Shown: in pieces, positions 27,801-39,861 of the stretch | Layout: each line of letters opens with the position of its first letter | Position numbering within the stretch: the stretch's first letter is position 1 | Origin: Pipra filicauda | Taxonomy: Eukaryota; Chordata; Aves; Passeriformes; Pipridae | Assembly: GCF_003945595.2 (NCBI RefSeq) | Contig: NW_024103452.1 | Location: 4,193,524 to 4,257,523, forward strand | DNA length: 64,000 bases | Reading direction: 5' to 3' | Translations under genes and position numbers: made by a program | The notes under the pieces: model-generated | Databases searched by the model: none | Told to the model about the DNA's origin: nothing | The model's input: only the letters and a program-made list of their open reading frames with translations

Positions 27801-30800
27801 TCTTTACAATTTTCCCAAATGCCTGTGTGGCAGTTTGGCTAGAGGCAGAACTATAGGAACTATACTAACTTCATTTCATCACAAAAATTGTGAATGATCC
27901 CCATTTGCACAGAAATAACAGTGTTAGTAAAACTGGAACACCCCAAGAACTCTTTGTACCAAAGAAAATATTTCACACAGAAATATTTCAAACCTTGATC
28001 ATTTTTAAATGACAACTAAAAAAGGTTTGAGTCTGCTCTCTGTTCTGTTTGAACCCAGTCTAAAGTCCATCCGCTTTTACAAAACACATCTAGCTTTACT
28101 TCAGCACTGTAAGATTTGATATCTAAAGTAATACTTTTAGAAAGTTAAAGAAGACTTGGGTTTTGTTGGGGCTTTTTAAACTCATTTCTACACAACTTAT
28201 GAGGAGTATAAGAGCTGATAATCAGACTCAGGTCCTTAATTTTTTTTCTACTTTGTTCTTCATTACTCATATAACCCTGAATAACCCTTCCCAAGTCTAA
28301 GTTTACATAGAGTGTACAGTTTCAAAGTTTTTTTCCTGGTATTAAAAAGCTTAAGACTTTGTGGCATGTCACTACCCACAGTGATGGAAGTTTTATTCTT
28401 GTTTATATGTCATATCCAGACTATGTTGCATTCTAGTTCTTATGCACTACTACAATACAGCAGGGTCTGGACTACAAACCACAGGGAATATTTCAATTCA
28501 ATCAAGAGCTTCCTTTACTGTCATGTAATCAAAAAAGATGTTATAGTGTCATTTCTATTAATTTTTTGTAAGTATAAGCAAGACTTATCTGGATTCACCA
28601 CAAGAATTAGTCATCTTTCTTATTTTCAATTGTTATATATTGTTCTCCATGTACAAGCTAATAATAATGATAATAACTGAAGAAAATTAATACATTTCTG
28701 ACTGTAAATTCTCTTTAGTTACTGATAATACTTCATGCCCAAGTTATTTGCTACTGTTTAAGATACTTGGAGATGCAGGACATTATTAAAAACAAATATA
28801 AATACCAACATTCATTATAAAGATTTGAACCAAAAAAATTATATTAAACCGAAGGTTGTGATATGATAGTAAATAAAAACAGAGGCAGAAAGAAAGCAAA
28901 AAAAAAAAACAACCCAGGGCTGTAGTGTATAGAGCAATTGATACGGAAAATTTCTAGTTCTACCAAAAATGTTAAAAAAATACAAATCCCCTCCCCCACC
29001 AAAAATTATAAAACTCACAAAAATATAATATTTCAGATTGGATTAAAACAAATCCCTTTCACATTGAATTGAAAAGTAAATGTGCAAATCCAGTCAAATT
29101 TTCCTTGATCAGGAACTATACACTCCACTTTGGGAGAGTCAACTGTTTGGGTTTTTTTATCCCTCCTCTTTTTTCCATTAGGATTATGTCAACTTTGATG
29201 CGGATACATTGTTTGAAAAATAGTCAGAAATAATAAAATACTTTTTAGAATTCACTTTGCCTCCATCCAGAAGAGCTTTTGGCAAGTAAGCAAATCTTAC
29301 ATCAATATACACGGCTTCACATTATCTGAATGTGCAATTTTCAGGAAGTATCTAAGTATAAAATGAGACTAATTTTAAATGGTCTCCTAAAAGAACACTG
29401 AAAATGTTCAGTGGAACAATGAAAAATGGACTAATGCGAAATATGGACTAATGCAGATAAAGTTCAAGTAGAATAATCCTTTCTCAAAAACTACCTAGGA
29501 GACAGGCATCCACAGCCCACATACAGCCAAGTTTCCAGTATTAACAGCTCTAACACTCTACTTGATCATCAACTTTACAAAAGCCCATCATAAAGAATGT
29601 AATGACTTTATTATTACACTTTAAACCTTTGCTCAGTCTGTGTTGTATTTATCTTCCAATAGCTAGTTCACACTAATAAAAATTTACTCCAGTATTGGGC
29701 ATATCATTTAGATTTAACTATAGCAGTTCATCCTTTTTGCCCTGCTTTATCAAAAAACTACACATAAGTGTTTAACAAATAGGGTAGTTCCTCAAGTTGT
29801 CTTTGCTCAATTTGAGGAAGCCTACTCCTAATTCAAATGTTCTAGGGTGCTGACTCTTTTTTGGGAAGTGCTGGTTTCTGTTGCTAATGCCTCATAGGAG
29901 TGGTTTTGGGAAAACAAAATGGTAAAAAAGGAGAAAAATTAATCACTACATAATAAAATACACATCTGTTACAAGGTTCTGATGTATATGAAAGGAAAAT
30001 GGAATAGAGTACTAGTAATCAAACCTGTTTATATAATTTTTTCCATTACTTTATGCAACTGTTGCTAGGCAGTCATGTGCCATGGTGATGAGTGGAGTGT
30101 GACTACCTAGACAGATTAGAGAGACATATGTTACTGAACACATTATGTATGGTGTGTTTTCTCTCTAGACAGCTGTATGAAACCAAGATATCAACTATTT
30201 TTCCTCCCCAAGAGGACTGCAAGGTCAGAAGGTTCAGAGAAATAGTTCAAGGGGTCTGACCTTGTGGCAATACAGGTATCACTTTCTGCTCTTGGTTACA
30301 CAGTTCTCTCTAGTGACTTAAAACAGACAGAGTGAATGTACTGCTGCATTTTAAATAGAGGTTTAAATGAATAGAATTATTTTATTTTTAAATCTGCACT
30401 TTTTATAATGGTTTTACAAGGCATGCAATATACTTCCTAAGCGGGTTTGTAAAACCTGCTGTATTCTTTCCAGAATCAGCAAGAAATACAGAATATAGAA
30501 ATTTAGAAAGATCTGTATTGGAAAGGTGATTCACTCTATTAGTTTTAGAGACTGACCTACCATGTAAGAAACTTGTAAGAAGAGTATCTTAAGAAGGTAA
30601 TTCAAGTAACTGTATGGGGAAAAATTTTAGAGAACAAAAGTCATATAAATTCTTTTTTAAATAAATGCCTTTCACTTCCAGCATCCAACTTGAAATTATT
30701 GCTTCCCAATCAGTAGTGTGTTTAACATAAGCAATAAAAATAGTGGCTACAAAGAACATGGGAAAGGTACAACACAGGATTCCAGAATCATGAAACCTGG

Positions 30801-32109
30801 CAAAAAGAACAGCAGGGAAAGTCAAAGTATGAGACTAAAGTCAGTAAGTGCATGGGTAAAACAGAGATTTCTGGTCAATAACACTTTAGGAGAACGTAAA
30901 ATATGAGAAGCCAAAAGAAAAAACTTGCACTATAATAGAGAAAACTGACAGCCGAGTCAAACCATGATTTTCCTGATAGACAGGAAGAAATGTGTAAACT
31001 AGTGTAAAGAAGGACTCAGAAACTTTGGTTAATAATCTAAATACTGAAAGAAAAGAGAAACTGGAAGGGAAGTTTGATAATAACTCAAGTGGGAACCATG
31101 GCAGCTGAAATAAGTCAATTTTTTGTATGTGCCAGAGTAGGTTTTATTACTTTGATAGCAATATTCAGTAATAAAGTCAGATGTGATTTTTGTCACAGAC
31201 TGGAGCAGGACACCCACAATGAAGTTTCAGCAAGACAGCTGGTGGTGCAAAGCTGAGCAAATGAGAAAAGCCTGAGTGGGAGTCGGGAGATTGGAACTAA
31301 TAGCTGAATAAATTAGATGTCCAATACCTTCATTTACTGAAATGATTTCATCATGAAATAAATGCATATCCTGTGTTTATTTCAATGTGTAATATGAAAT
31401 TCAAATCTGCTTTTACATATGTATGTAATCAGTTAGTCTTAAATGCAGCTGTATTTATTGTCTAAAAGTCCTGAATTTCACACTTACAGAGTACCCACTT
31501 CAAAAACTAGTAGTTATTCACAGAATTTTCAAACATTTGGAAATCTTACGTAAACTCTCTCTCAAAATCCATTTCATTTGAATATACCAAAATTGCTGAC
31601 CATTTCCATGGGAAATCTGAAGCTTTTAAAGGAAGACAAACCTGGGGCTCCAAGGCGCTCCAGGAGCACACTACGGAAATGAACAACTCAGCACTCACAA
31701 ATAAATGTAAGAAATTTTGGTCTAAAAACATTCTGTCAGAACTTGAAGGTAAAGTTTTATTACAAAAGTTCCTCTTTAACATCAATGCATCACATTTCTT
31801 GTCTGTTATATATAAATACGTCTTTTTTATACCACAAACAGTCTAGAATGACATGGATGTTCAAGTCACTCCTTTTCCAGTCCAGGCTTTAATGCCAGCT
31901 ATCTCAATCCTTGATTTCCTAAATTCAAACACAACAGTACTCTCCTAAACCAAGACATGTGCTACCAGTGGTTACTGCAATTAGTCTTTCAGGTTTAAAT
32001 TTGCAATTCTAACAACAAATCAATAAATATTATACTTGATGGATACAAAAAGTCTGTTGTTTGTTACCAGTATCCACAAATAAACATGTGCACTGGAAAG
32101 AAACCCAAC

Positions 32110-32295
32110 TGCTAGCAGTGTTCTTAAATCATTGTGGTATTGAGTAAACAGGTCGCCCAGAGAGGCTGTCAAGTCTCCATCCTTGAAGATATTCAAAACT
32201 GGCTAAACTTGCTTTAGGTGACACTGCTTTGAGCAGAAGGTTGAACTACATGATACCAGAGGACCTTTCCTGCCTCAGCAATTCTTTGATTCAAT
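32110..32295 (+). mobile_element. CR1 LINE 3' end fragment
   Basis: The sequence GGTCGCCCAGAGAGGCTGTC, then TCTCCATCCTTGAAGATATT, AGCAGAAGGTTGAACTA and GAGGACCTTTCCTGCCTCA is a decayed CR1 3' terminus. It lies antisense to PCLO within intron 2. The 5' part is missing and there is no coding capacity. Confidence 0.85.
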
Positions 32296-33328
32296 TTTAA
32301 ACATACAGATACTATCTATCGGGTTCAAAATACAGTAACAGTCCATACTTCTTCCTATGAGCATCTCAGATTAGCTAAACTAAAAGCAAAACAAGACAAA
32401 AACAAGTTTTCCAAACATCACTTCTTGCTATTTATCATTTGTTTTTCTTTGGTGCCGGGTCTGCTATGTGTGAATTCCTATAAATTGGTAAAAGTGTTGG
32501 TACTGAAAACAAACTCAAATTACACTTCAGATTTAAAATTAGCGTATCAGGATGTACAAGAAGATGTTCAAGCAGTAAGAAGAGAACAGATAGTCACATG
32601 AAGCCTTATTCCCATGCAGAGCAAGCAAAGGATATGTATAAACAATAAATCAAGCTACCGCAAACATCAGATTGAAATAAATTCATTTGAAGTCCTAATA
32701 TTGCTTTCTATTCCATTTTTATGTTATATAATTACAGCAAGAATGGTGACCTAGGTTAACAGTTCACAGAGATCTCTTTCTTAGCATCCCACAAGAACAA
32801 AATAACCCAAGTATCATCAAGTCAAAACTTACGACTCAGGCTTTCAGTTAATGAACACTGACACAGTAAATCTACCCCACATCCTTTTCTAAATCACATG
32901 CTGGAGCTATGAAGACTGATTTTTACTTTTTTTTCCGCTTAGTTAGTTCTTAGATTTGCAAATTTTATTTAATTATAAATATACTAGTGCATGAGTATTG
33001 TGGTGAGATTATAAACACAGACAGCAGGTGCTTAAAATCAACCAAAATGAGACAAAAGTCACATGGGGTTTCTCCTCTTTTTGTATGAAGAAATGAGAAG
33101 ACATTTCTAAATCTATAAAACCAGAGAACCATTACCTTCTTTTTTTTTCTTTTCCTCCAATTTCATCCCATTTGACTCTTAAGCAGCTTCCCAGAATAGC
33201 ATGAATTTTTTCTCTGAACTCATTAAGTTAACATGATGATACATTGTAACACATCTGATGTTTCAGCATAACAAAAGTAAACTTAACTTTTTGCTCTGGT
33301 AGTGAATATCAGTTTAAAAACTACTCAC

Positions 33329-34580
33329 CTCTGTGATATGAGGGTTAGGATTGAATCCACACAGGCTGCAGACTACAGTGTGACACTGGGTGCACGTGTT
33401 GTAGTTGGCCTTTTCTGGAGTGTGCAGCAGCAGCTCGGTGGTTGTGCAAAGAGGGCAGAAGGTTTTCTTTGGGGCGGACTCAGGGGGTTGGCTGCCACCA
33501 GCTGGCTTTTGCTGCGGGGGTTTGTCTGGCCCTGGTTGCTGGCCAGGTGGTTTTGTAGGTCCTGGTTGCTGTGCCGGGGGCTTTGTGGCCCCTGCAGTCT
33601 GAGAAGGTGGTTTTGTAGACCCTGCCTGTGGTGGCACTTGTTTTACAGGCCCTGTTTGCTGTGGAGGTGGCTTCCCAGATCCAGGTTGGGGTGGCTGTTT
33701 TGCAGGTCCCGTTTGCTGAGCAGATGGCTTTTCGGGTCCAGGTTGCTGAGAAGGCTGTTTTGGAGGCCCTGCTTGCTGGGATGATGGCTTTGCAGGACCT
33801 CCTTGTCGTGACGGCTGCTGAGATGGATGTTTTACAGGTCCTGGCTGCTGTGATGGGGGTTTTGTGGGAGGTGGTGCTTGGGACGTCATTCTAGTGCTGT
33901 CTGGTTGCTGTGGGGAGGGTTTTGTTTGGCCTGGTGAAGGTTTTCCAGAAGTTTGTTGTTGAACAGGCTTCGTTGGTTCTGACTGTTGTGGCTGAGATTT
34001 TTGTGGTCCTCGTGGCTGGGGCGGTTGTTTCGCTTGCTCTTGCTTAGCATCTGCTGGGTGGCCATGGCCTGGTTTCTGAACTTGCTTTGGTTCCCCAGGC
34101 TGCTGCTGAGGCACTGGTTTGGAAGACTCAGTTTGCTGGGGGGTAGGTCTGACAGGTCCTTGTTGTTGAACAGCTGGCTTTGGAGACTGTGGTTGAGTTG
34201 GATGTTTCGCAGGGCCCCTCTGCTCCTCGGGTTTACCTTGCTCTTTTGGGGTTACTTTTTGTTTCCTACTGGCTTCTTCATGAGCTGCATCTGAATCTGA
34301 TATCAAATCAAAAGGATTGAATTTGTTCACAACTGAAGTGACTGCACTCAGTGGATTGGCTTCTGAGAGAAAACTGGGCATCATACTTGGCTTCTGATCT
34401 TCTTTAAAATCAGTCCTGGACTTTGATTCCCGTAGACTAAGAGTAGAAGGGCTCCGTCCAGGTGCCCGTTGTTCTGTCTTCAGCACATCTACTGTTCTGC
34501 TTTTACTTAAACCTGATGGTCCTGGATCTGGAGGCTTACCTGGTTGTCTGGGACGGTGGCTTGTATCAGGCTCAGGATGC
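33329..34580 (-). CDS. PCLO: Piccolo exon 2: conserved N-terminal segment, Q domain, six cysteines of zinc finger 1
   Basis: This exon encodes about residues 82-498. It follows an acceptor CTATCTGCAG (34581-34590); its first base completes a split Arg codon, and it ends in phase 0 at the donor GAG|GTGAGT. The order is: [20 protein letters not shown]; the Piccolo-specific [18 protein letters not shown]; the conserved [16 protein letters not shown]; a Gln/Pro-rich Q domain with decameric repeats (about 312-442); and zinc finger 1. The finger has C456, C459, C477, C480, C485 and C488 in CxxC pairs, ending [11 protein letters not shown]; the last pair is in exon 3. The Q domain of mammalian Piccolo binds the actin-binding protein Abp1, and the finger binds PRA1. 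The Q domain is visibly shorter than I remember for mammalian Piccolo. The frame is fully open over 417 codons and alignment to Piccolo is unambiguous. Confidence 0.97.
33497..33889 (-). repeat. PCLO: Coding decamer repeats of the Piccolo Q domain (30-bp period)
   Basis: Within exon 2 about a dozen imperfect units of the form KPPxQQPGPx repeat at ten-residue spacing, for example [10 protein letters not shown] then [10 protein letters not shown] then KPP. Variants replace the first Pro with Gln or His, or QQPG with QQTG or QQAG. At DNA level this is a degenerate 30-bp coding minisatellite, so unit number is likely to differ between species and perhaps between individuals. The repeat is probably disordered. 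Confidence 0.9.
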
Positions 34581-37401
34581 CTGCAGATAGAAAACGTAAT
34601 AAAATTAAAATAATGCAGAATTCTAGAAAAATGAAATAAAATAAGATGTATCAGTGACCCTGGAAGTGTTCTGGTAATGCTATGAAGTTTCTCAGGTGCT
34701 TCAGTGTTTCCAAGACCAACGCTTATAGCAAGTGCATGTAAAAAGTATTTAAATAATAATTATTGTTTCTTGAAAGCTTATACAAGTATTCAGTCACAGA
34801 TTGATTTATTATTTAGAAAACAATCTAATACAACAACATCATTCAACCAGATAATTTTTCTTCAGAAATCTGAAGAACTCAAAGCTACAACTTCCTATTA
34901 TACTTATATCCAAATGAGTAACTCTCCACACTATCCCTTGGGATACAAACACAGAAAGAGAGAGAAGCCTGAAAGGGACAGTAGTGTCAGAAAATTACCA
35001 GATCAAAGCACAGCCATAGAAGAAAAACATTGCACAATGCATTGTGTACTTGTGATCTGGCCACTTGTACAAAATTTGGATATATTTACAATTCAATATG
35101 CAGCAGGGATTTAAACTCATAAAATCCAGGTATGTTAAGGAGTACATGCTTCTTTCTAAAGTATTTTTTTTTGTCACCCATCCCCTCAAAGATTAGAATT
35201 TTCCATCAGATAAATAGGGGTCAGTTCACAGAATTAGCCCTGAAGCCTTTTTTTCCTTGCAAATAGAACTACTGTACAACTTCCTCTCAGCATCATCCCA
35301 ACCTTTTGCAGCATTAAATGCCCAACATTAAAAAGAAAAATCTCTCATTACATTAGAGAATTTGGAAAAATCCTTACAATAATATTTTGCTGCATGTTTA
35401 TACGGGAGAAAATTAAGAATGTAGGAACCAAAATCAAGACCATGTCTTCATATGTGGCACAGTATTCTACTTGTTGCTATACTTGGCTGCAGCTGGGGGA
35501 AATAATATTGTATTCACTGCTAATGCTCAGGGAGGTAATAAAATATTCTATTCAGTGCTATCACTGAGCTTCTGCTGGAAGATACGGTGTTCTCTTCAGT
35601 GTCACAGAAGTGTTGCAAATATAAAATTTTCAGTTTCCACTTTGAGAGAACCAGTCAACTGTGATCTTGTTTTTCCAGACATGACATTTTTTCTTGGGCA
35701 TTCATGAGCAAAGTAAACAATTGCTCATTACATTTAACTGTATTCCTTGACTAACAAATAAATAAATAAATGCCCAATGTTGTTTAAAAGTTTTGTCAGA
35801 AGTCTGCAGAATTATATATAGCAGCAACACTGAAAAGTGTATTTTACACTGTTAATGTCACGATGGGTTTACTATCTTTTCTGATTAATATTTAGAGATT
35901 CCATGACATGCCCAGCAATGGTAATACAAAAGGACAAAGCCAAGTAGACATTTTTGTGCACGTAATTGTCACAACACGGGATTTCTCGTAATCATGTGCC
36001 TGAGTTTTTCTGTTAATTAAAAATTTCCACATGAAATCCTTGTTAAGGACAAACTATTTCCAGCCTTCATTAACTTCATTTACCCTTTCCTGTTCTTGTA
36101 AAATTATTGGCCATAATACTTCAAAGTTTACAACTTTAATGTGCAACCCACTGAAGTGAGTAGGTGTTTTTCCATTGGCGTCAGCAAACATTGATTAACC
36201 CATTACTCATAAAGAGGATAGTTCAAAAGCCTCATGATAATCTAATTCTTTCAAATATTTGGCATTTTTGCTTGTTAAAAGAGCAATTTTATACTCTCAT
36301 TAGCAACTAGGTAGGTCTACCTGCAGTTCTGTTTCTTGTTATTTAGATTAGCACTACAGGTTTATCTGAAGAGACACTGCTCACCACATGACATCATTTC
36401 AACTAGTCTGTTAGCAGCAGGCTGGTACACTTCCAACAGTCATGTTTGCAAGTGTTCAAGCTGTTGGAAGGCTTCATTCAACAATGATAAGAGTGACAAG
36501 GGGAAAAAAAAACAAACATAAAAACCCTCCCCTAAAACTGATTTTAGAAATTCAACTTGGACATTAGCAGGAAAAAGTAAGTGTGGATCCCTCCTGGAAC
36601 AGAGTTCCCCAGCTTTCATTTTTATCAAAATAATGTGCTCCATAAATTTCCACTTGATCAGATATCAGGATCTGAAATGACATTAAAAACCACGAATCTA
36701 GGAAATAAACCCAGGTGACTCTGCAAGGCTGCTGGTGTATTCTGAAGACCATACTTGTCCTGTCTTTGTACATAACAATGTTTCTAAGCAATGGAGACAG
36801 AGCATGGCTAACTAGTGGAAGAAAAAGGCTTGAAAAGACAAGCTTCTTGAGAAATGTTACTTCTGTCAAAAGCCAGGACTTGCTTCGTTTAGTTTAAGGT
36901 GCCTGGGAGTTGAAGTCTTCTTTTCTACAACTATTTTACAACCAACTACAGACTGATATTGAAAAATTTTAATTGAACTGGAGAATCAGAATCATCAAAA
37001 TAAATCTTGTATTTATTTGACAAGAATTTTCTAACTTTAAAACCTTCTGAGTCATGAAAAACCCACAATAGTATTAAAGTCTTCAAACCAGACCCAACAA
37101 GCAAAATAATTTAGTTCTCCCTCATACAATGCTTTTCTTTGTGCTGCAGTGTTTCTCCTCACTTTGGCCTTGTTCCACAGAACTCATCTCCACTTATTTA
37201 CATATTACAGCAAAATCAAAGCTTACTTTGGAGTAAGAGGAGATTTAACAAAAAGACTATTGGTTTAGTTCTTGAATTCCAAAATATAAAAACCTATTAA
37301 AAAGTCACATCTTTTTCCCATTCATCAGTATAAATAGTTTTAAAGAGAAACACAATAACTACACAACTCCAAGATAGTTAGATCTTTTCATATCTACAGA
37401 C

Positions 37402-37433
37402 TATATATATATATATATAAATATATATATAAA
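37402..37433. repeat. AT microsatellite
   Basis: An alternating AT tract with one interruption, about 32 bp, in intron 1. Confidence 0.95.
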
Positions 37434-37645
37434 CTTACTCATGCCCCAATGGTTAACTGTTGGGTTTTTAGTCAGTAGAGTGATGACATTAAAAATAATA
37501 TATATTACTCCTGGAAAATACACCATAAACATACTTTAGAAGTGTGACAGTCAGCAAGACCTCTTAGCATTTCCTATCAAAATGCAGTAATTTTTTTTTT
37601 ACTGTTGTTGTCTATTGTGACTAACTTAATGAACTGCAGGGAAAA

Positions 37646-37671
37646 AAACAAACAACAACAACAACAAAAAA
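37646..37671. repeat. AAC trinucleotide microsatellite
   Basis: A short AAC-unit tract inside an A-rich stretch, immediately ahead of the exon-like segment at 37.74 kb. Confidence 0.9.
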
Positions 37672-37736
37672 CCCACAACCAACCAACCAGCTGTATTAAA
37701 CGCTCATATACTCATTTGGTCATCTAATCCTTTCAG

Positions 37737-37875
37737 ATATGGAACGATTCCTCAGCAAGTGGACATTGACACAGTTACAGAGTCATTCGATGAAGCCAGA
37801 ACAACTGGAACTTGCTTACAAACTGACTGTGTATGTTTCAGCTAAATTTCCCAACCATGAGTTTTCTGAAGACAG
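37737..37875 (+). other. Exon-like segment with a small open frame, opposite strand to PCLO
   Basis: A pyrimidine-rich CCTTTCAG acceptor-like site ends at 37736 and an ACAG|GTAACT donor-like site follows 37875. Between them, starting two bases after the AG, a 46-codon frame (37739-37879) begins MERFLSKWTLTQLQ and ends NHEFSEDR, with its stop formed by the donor TAA. The composition is protein-like. I do not recognise it, and there is no neighbouring exon to join it to. It could be a lone exon of an antisense transcript, a relic of an inserted coding segment, or chance. Confidence 0.2.
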
Positions 37876-39525
37876 GTAACTGAAATCGGATAGAAAGATT
37901 TCCATAGATCCTAAACATCTAACCAGAACCTAGCTAATAAAATGCTCAAAAAAAAATAAAATTAAAAGGTACATTTGAGTTAGGCGGTTTACTTTAGGTG
38001 CTCTAGATCTAAATGCTTATATTAATATTCATAAATCTTAAAAGCTCAAAGCCTACAGAAGTCCTAGAAGGTAGAACATTTATTTTAAGGTGGCACAGAT
38101 GCAACTATGTTACCTGTTACATATATATCTTACTATTAGAAAGTCTGTAGTCGCAAAAAATGTTTCTTCAGGATTCTATCAGTCATGAGGAATTTATACA
38201 CTTTAAGAGTTGGGTTACTTTGGGAGCAAGAATGAAAGCATTTAGAATAGGAAATAATTATTAGTCCCTAATGTTACAATGGAAATCACAAAGGAAAAAT
38301 CCATGTTAGCAACATGAAAAAAACCTAACAGACACTGCAATAAGGACACTGTCACAATGCAAAGCTATATGAACTGGAAGCCAGAATTCCTCTTTTGATC
38401 ACTGTTTCAGTCACTTTACATTTGGACTGGCATAACCAGGCTAGGAAAAAAAAGCTGTTGGGAACAATTGTAGAGCATCAGTTGAGAGGCATTTTCCACA
38501 TCTGATTTCTTTGGCCACACTGACTAAAACAAAAAGCTTGAAGCTAAGGAATCTGAGTCTCATCAGGCTAGTTCCAGTTTTAGTCTGGAAGAGGGTGTTC
38601 CTTAATCCTTAGAAGAGTCTTACTCCATAGGTTTGGATCAGCTTCTTGGTAATTATTCCTAACATTCTTGGTAGATCTTAGAAAGAGAGGTGCACAAGAG
38701 GAGCAAGTAAAGCCACAAACCAAGAGCAGAGACAACTAGTAACTTCATTACGGTTTGATAGGCACAAAGATTCTATGATGGGAACTGCTATAGTTTCAAA
38801 ATGTCAACTTTGACTATAAGGTAAAAGGCTGTAACTCACAAATTTAGAGTGCCTTTACTTTAAATAGAGAGGGAAATGATTATATGCTAACAAGATCAAA
38901 GTATGTTTATAGGAAAGAAGCCATTTATCAGTGCAGAGATATCCACATTGCAATGAGTTTAACCTATTCTAAAATATTCCAAGAATCTTAATTTTACTGG
39001 AACATTAGCATGAAAAAATAAAGTTTCAAAGTACTTATGTCTTTGCTCATAGACTGTTATACAAAAAGGAATTTTGATCTTAGTTTCAGAGAACTAAAGA
39101 ATACTTCTTTTTCTCATTAACATCCATAGAATCTGGGCAGAGTCCTGAATTGAACGGAAAATTGTATTTTACACACAGTGGTAATGCCTGATTAATAATT
39201 CTGGAAGATGTGAAATAGGAAGATTTGACTTCCAGTCTTAAAAAATGGAGACTGTCATCTCAGGTATAATCCCAGTGACTCCAGTAGTTTGCCCAAGAAC
39301 AAATTTAGTCCCCACCCTCCTTGCCTCTCCTCTTCTAGAATTCACTTATATAAACCTGATATTATATAAACTCATCATGCCTTTATGTGGGGTGAGGTCA
39401 ATACACCGTGAAACAGCCGGTCGAGGAGGCTCCTTTCAGCATCCAAGACAAACAACACACCCAGCCTCGGAGCCGGAGAGCAACAGAGGCGCCGGCCCTG
39501 GATGACGGGCCGGGGCAGGAGGAGG

Positions 39526-39546
39526 TTCAGCACCGCGGACAGCGAC
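39526..39546 (+). promoter_or_regulatory. RE1/NRSE (REST-binding) motif, copy A
   Basis: The 21-bp element has a perfect left half TTCAGCACC and a perfect right half GGACAGCG with canonical spacing. By eye it matches 19 of 21 positions of the classical RE1 consensus, differing at positions 10 and 20. REST (NRSF) uses such sites to repress neuronal genes in non-neural cells. Its place in intron 1 of a synaptic gene makes a regulatory role likely. Binding itself is inferred. Confidence 0.85.
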
Positions 39547-39569
39547 ACGGGGCCGGGGAGGGATGGAGA

Positions 39570-39590
39570 TTCAGGACCGCGGACAGCGGC
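39570..39590 (+). promoter_or_regulatory. RE1/NRSE (REST-binding) motif, copy B
   Basis: A second element 44 bp downstream in the same orientation has left half TTCAGGACC (one change) and a perfect right half GGACAGCG. By eye it matches 18 of 21 consensus positions. The two copies share the G at position 10, suggesting a local tandem duplication. It is probably somewhat weaker than copy A. Confidence 0.75.
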
Positions 39591-39809
39591 GGTACCCGGG
39601 GACGGAGAATCGGCCCCGGGTCGGGCGGGGAGCCGGCTTGTTGCTCGTCGGGCACTGAATTCACTGGGAGGCAGGGAAAGAACGTGGAAGGAAATCATCT
39701 CAGCCTTCGCAAAGGCACAACCTCGCAGAGGTAAAGCCATCACTATCCAGAACACTGGATGCCGTGGAAGTCAATTTAAACTGCTATTTGGCCTCTCCCC
39801 CTTTCAAAC

Positions 39810-39861
39810 AACAAAAAAAAACCAAAATAAAATAAAATAAAATAAAAAAATAAAAAAAAAA
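39810..39861. repeat. A-rich tract with AAAAT units
   Basis: A run of A and AAAAT units lies between the intronic GC-rich patch and the promoter CpG island. I see no SINE body attached. Confidence 0.9.

Larger units (their letters stand above)
22458..33328 (-). other. PCLO: PCLO intron 2
   Basis: The intron runs from the strong donor GAG|GTGAGT (33323-33328) to the poly-pyrimidine acceptor at 22458-22460. At about 10.9 kb it is AT-rich and contains a TA/TATG microsatellite near 24.8 kb, poly-A stretches near 27.6 and 28.9 kb, and one antisense CR1 3' end at 32.1 kb. A 16-base segment, TGCTGCTGTAGATAAC, occurs twice at 25250-25289. I see no additional exon or RNA gene. The reading frames present are short and lack splice-site support or protein-like similarity. 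Confidence 0.9.
39440..39670. promoter_or_regulatory. PCLO: GC-rich regulatory patch in PCLO intron 1
   Basis: A sharply GC- and CpG-rich block interrupts otherwise AT-rich intron DNA about 1.0-1.3 kb downstream of the PCLO start codon. It is separated from the main promoter CpG island by AT-rich DNA including an A-rich tract at 39810-39861. It contains the two RE1-like elements. It may be a secondary CpG island acting as a silencer or an alternative promoter; only the RE1 content argues for a specific role. Confidence 0.65.

Noticed and set aside
33302..34294. Plus-strand frames of 160, 102 and 88 codons opposite exon 2
   Set aside because: These are antisense shadows of the repetitive PCLO Q-domain coding sequence; the Trp/Leu/Arg-rich repeats mirror the Pro/Gln repeats.
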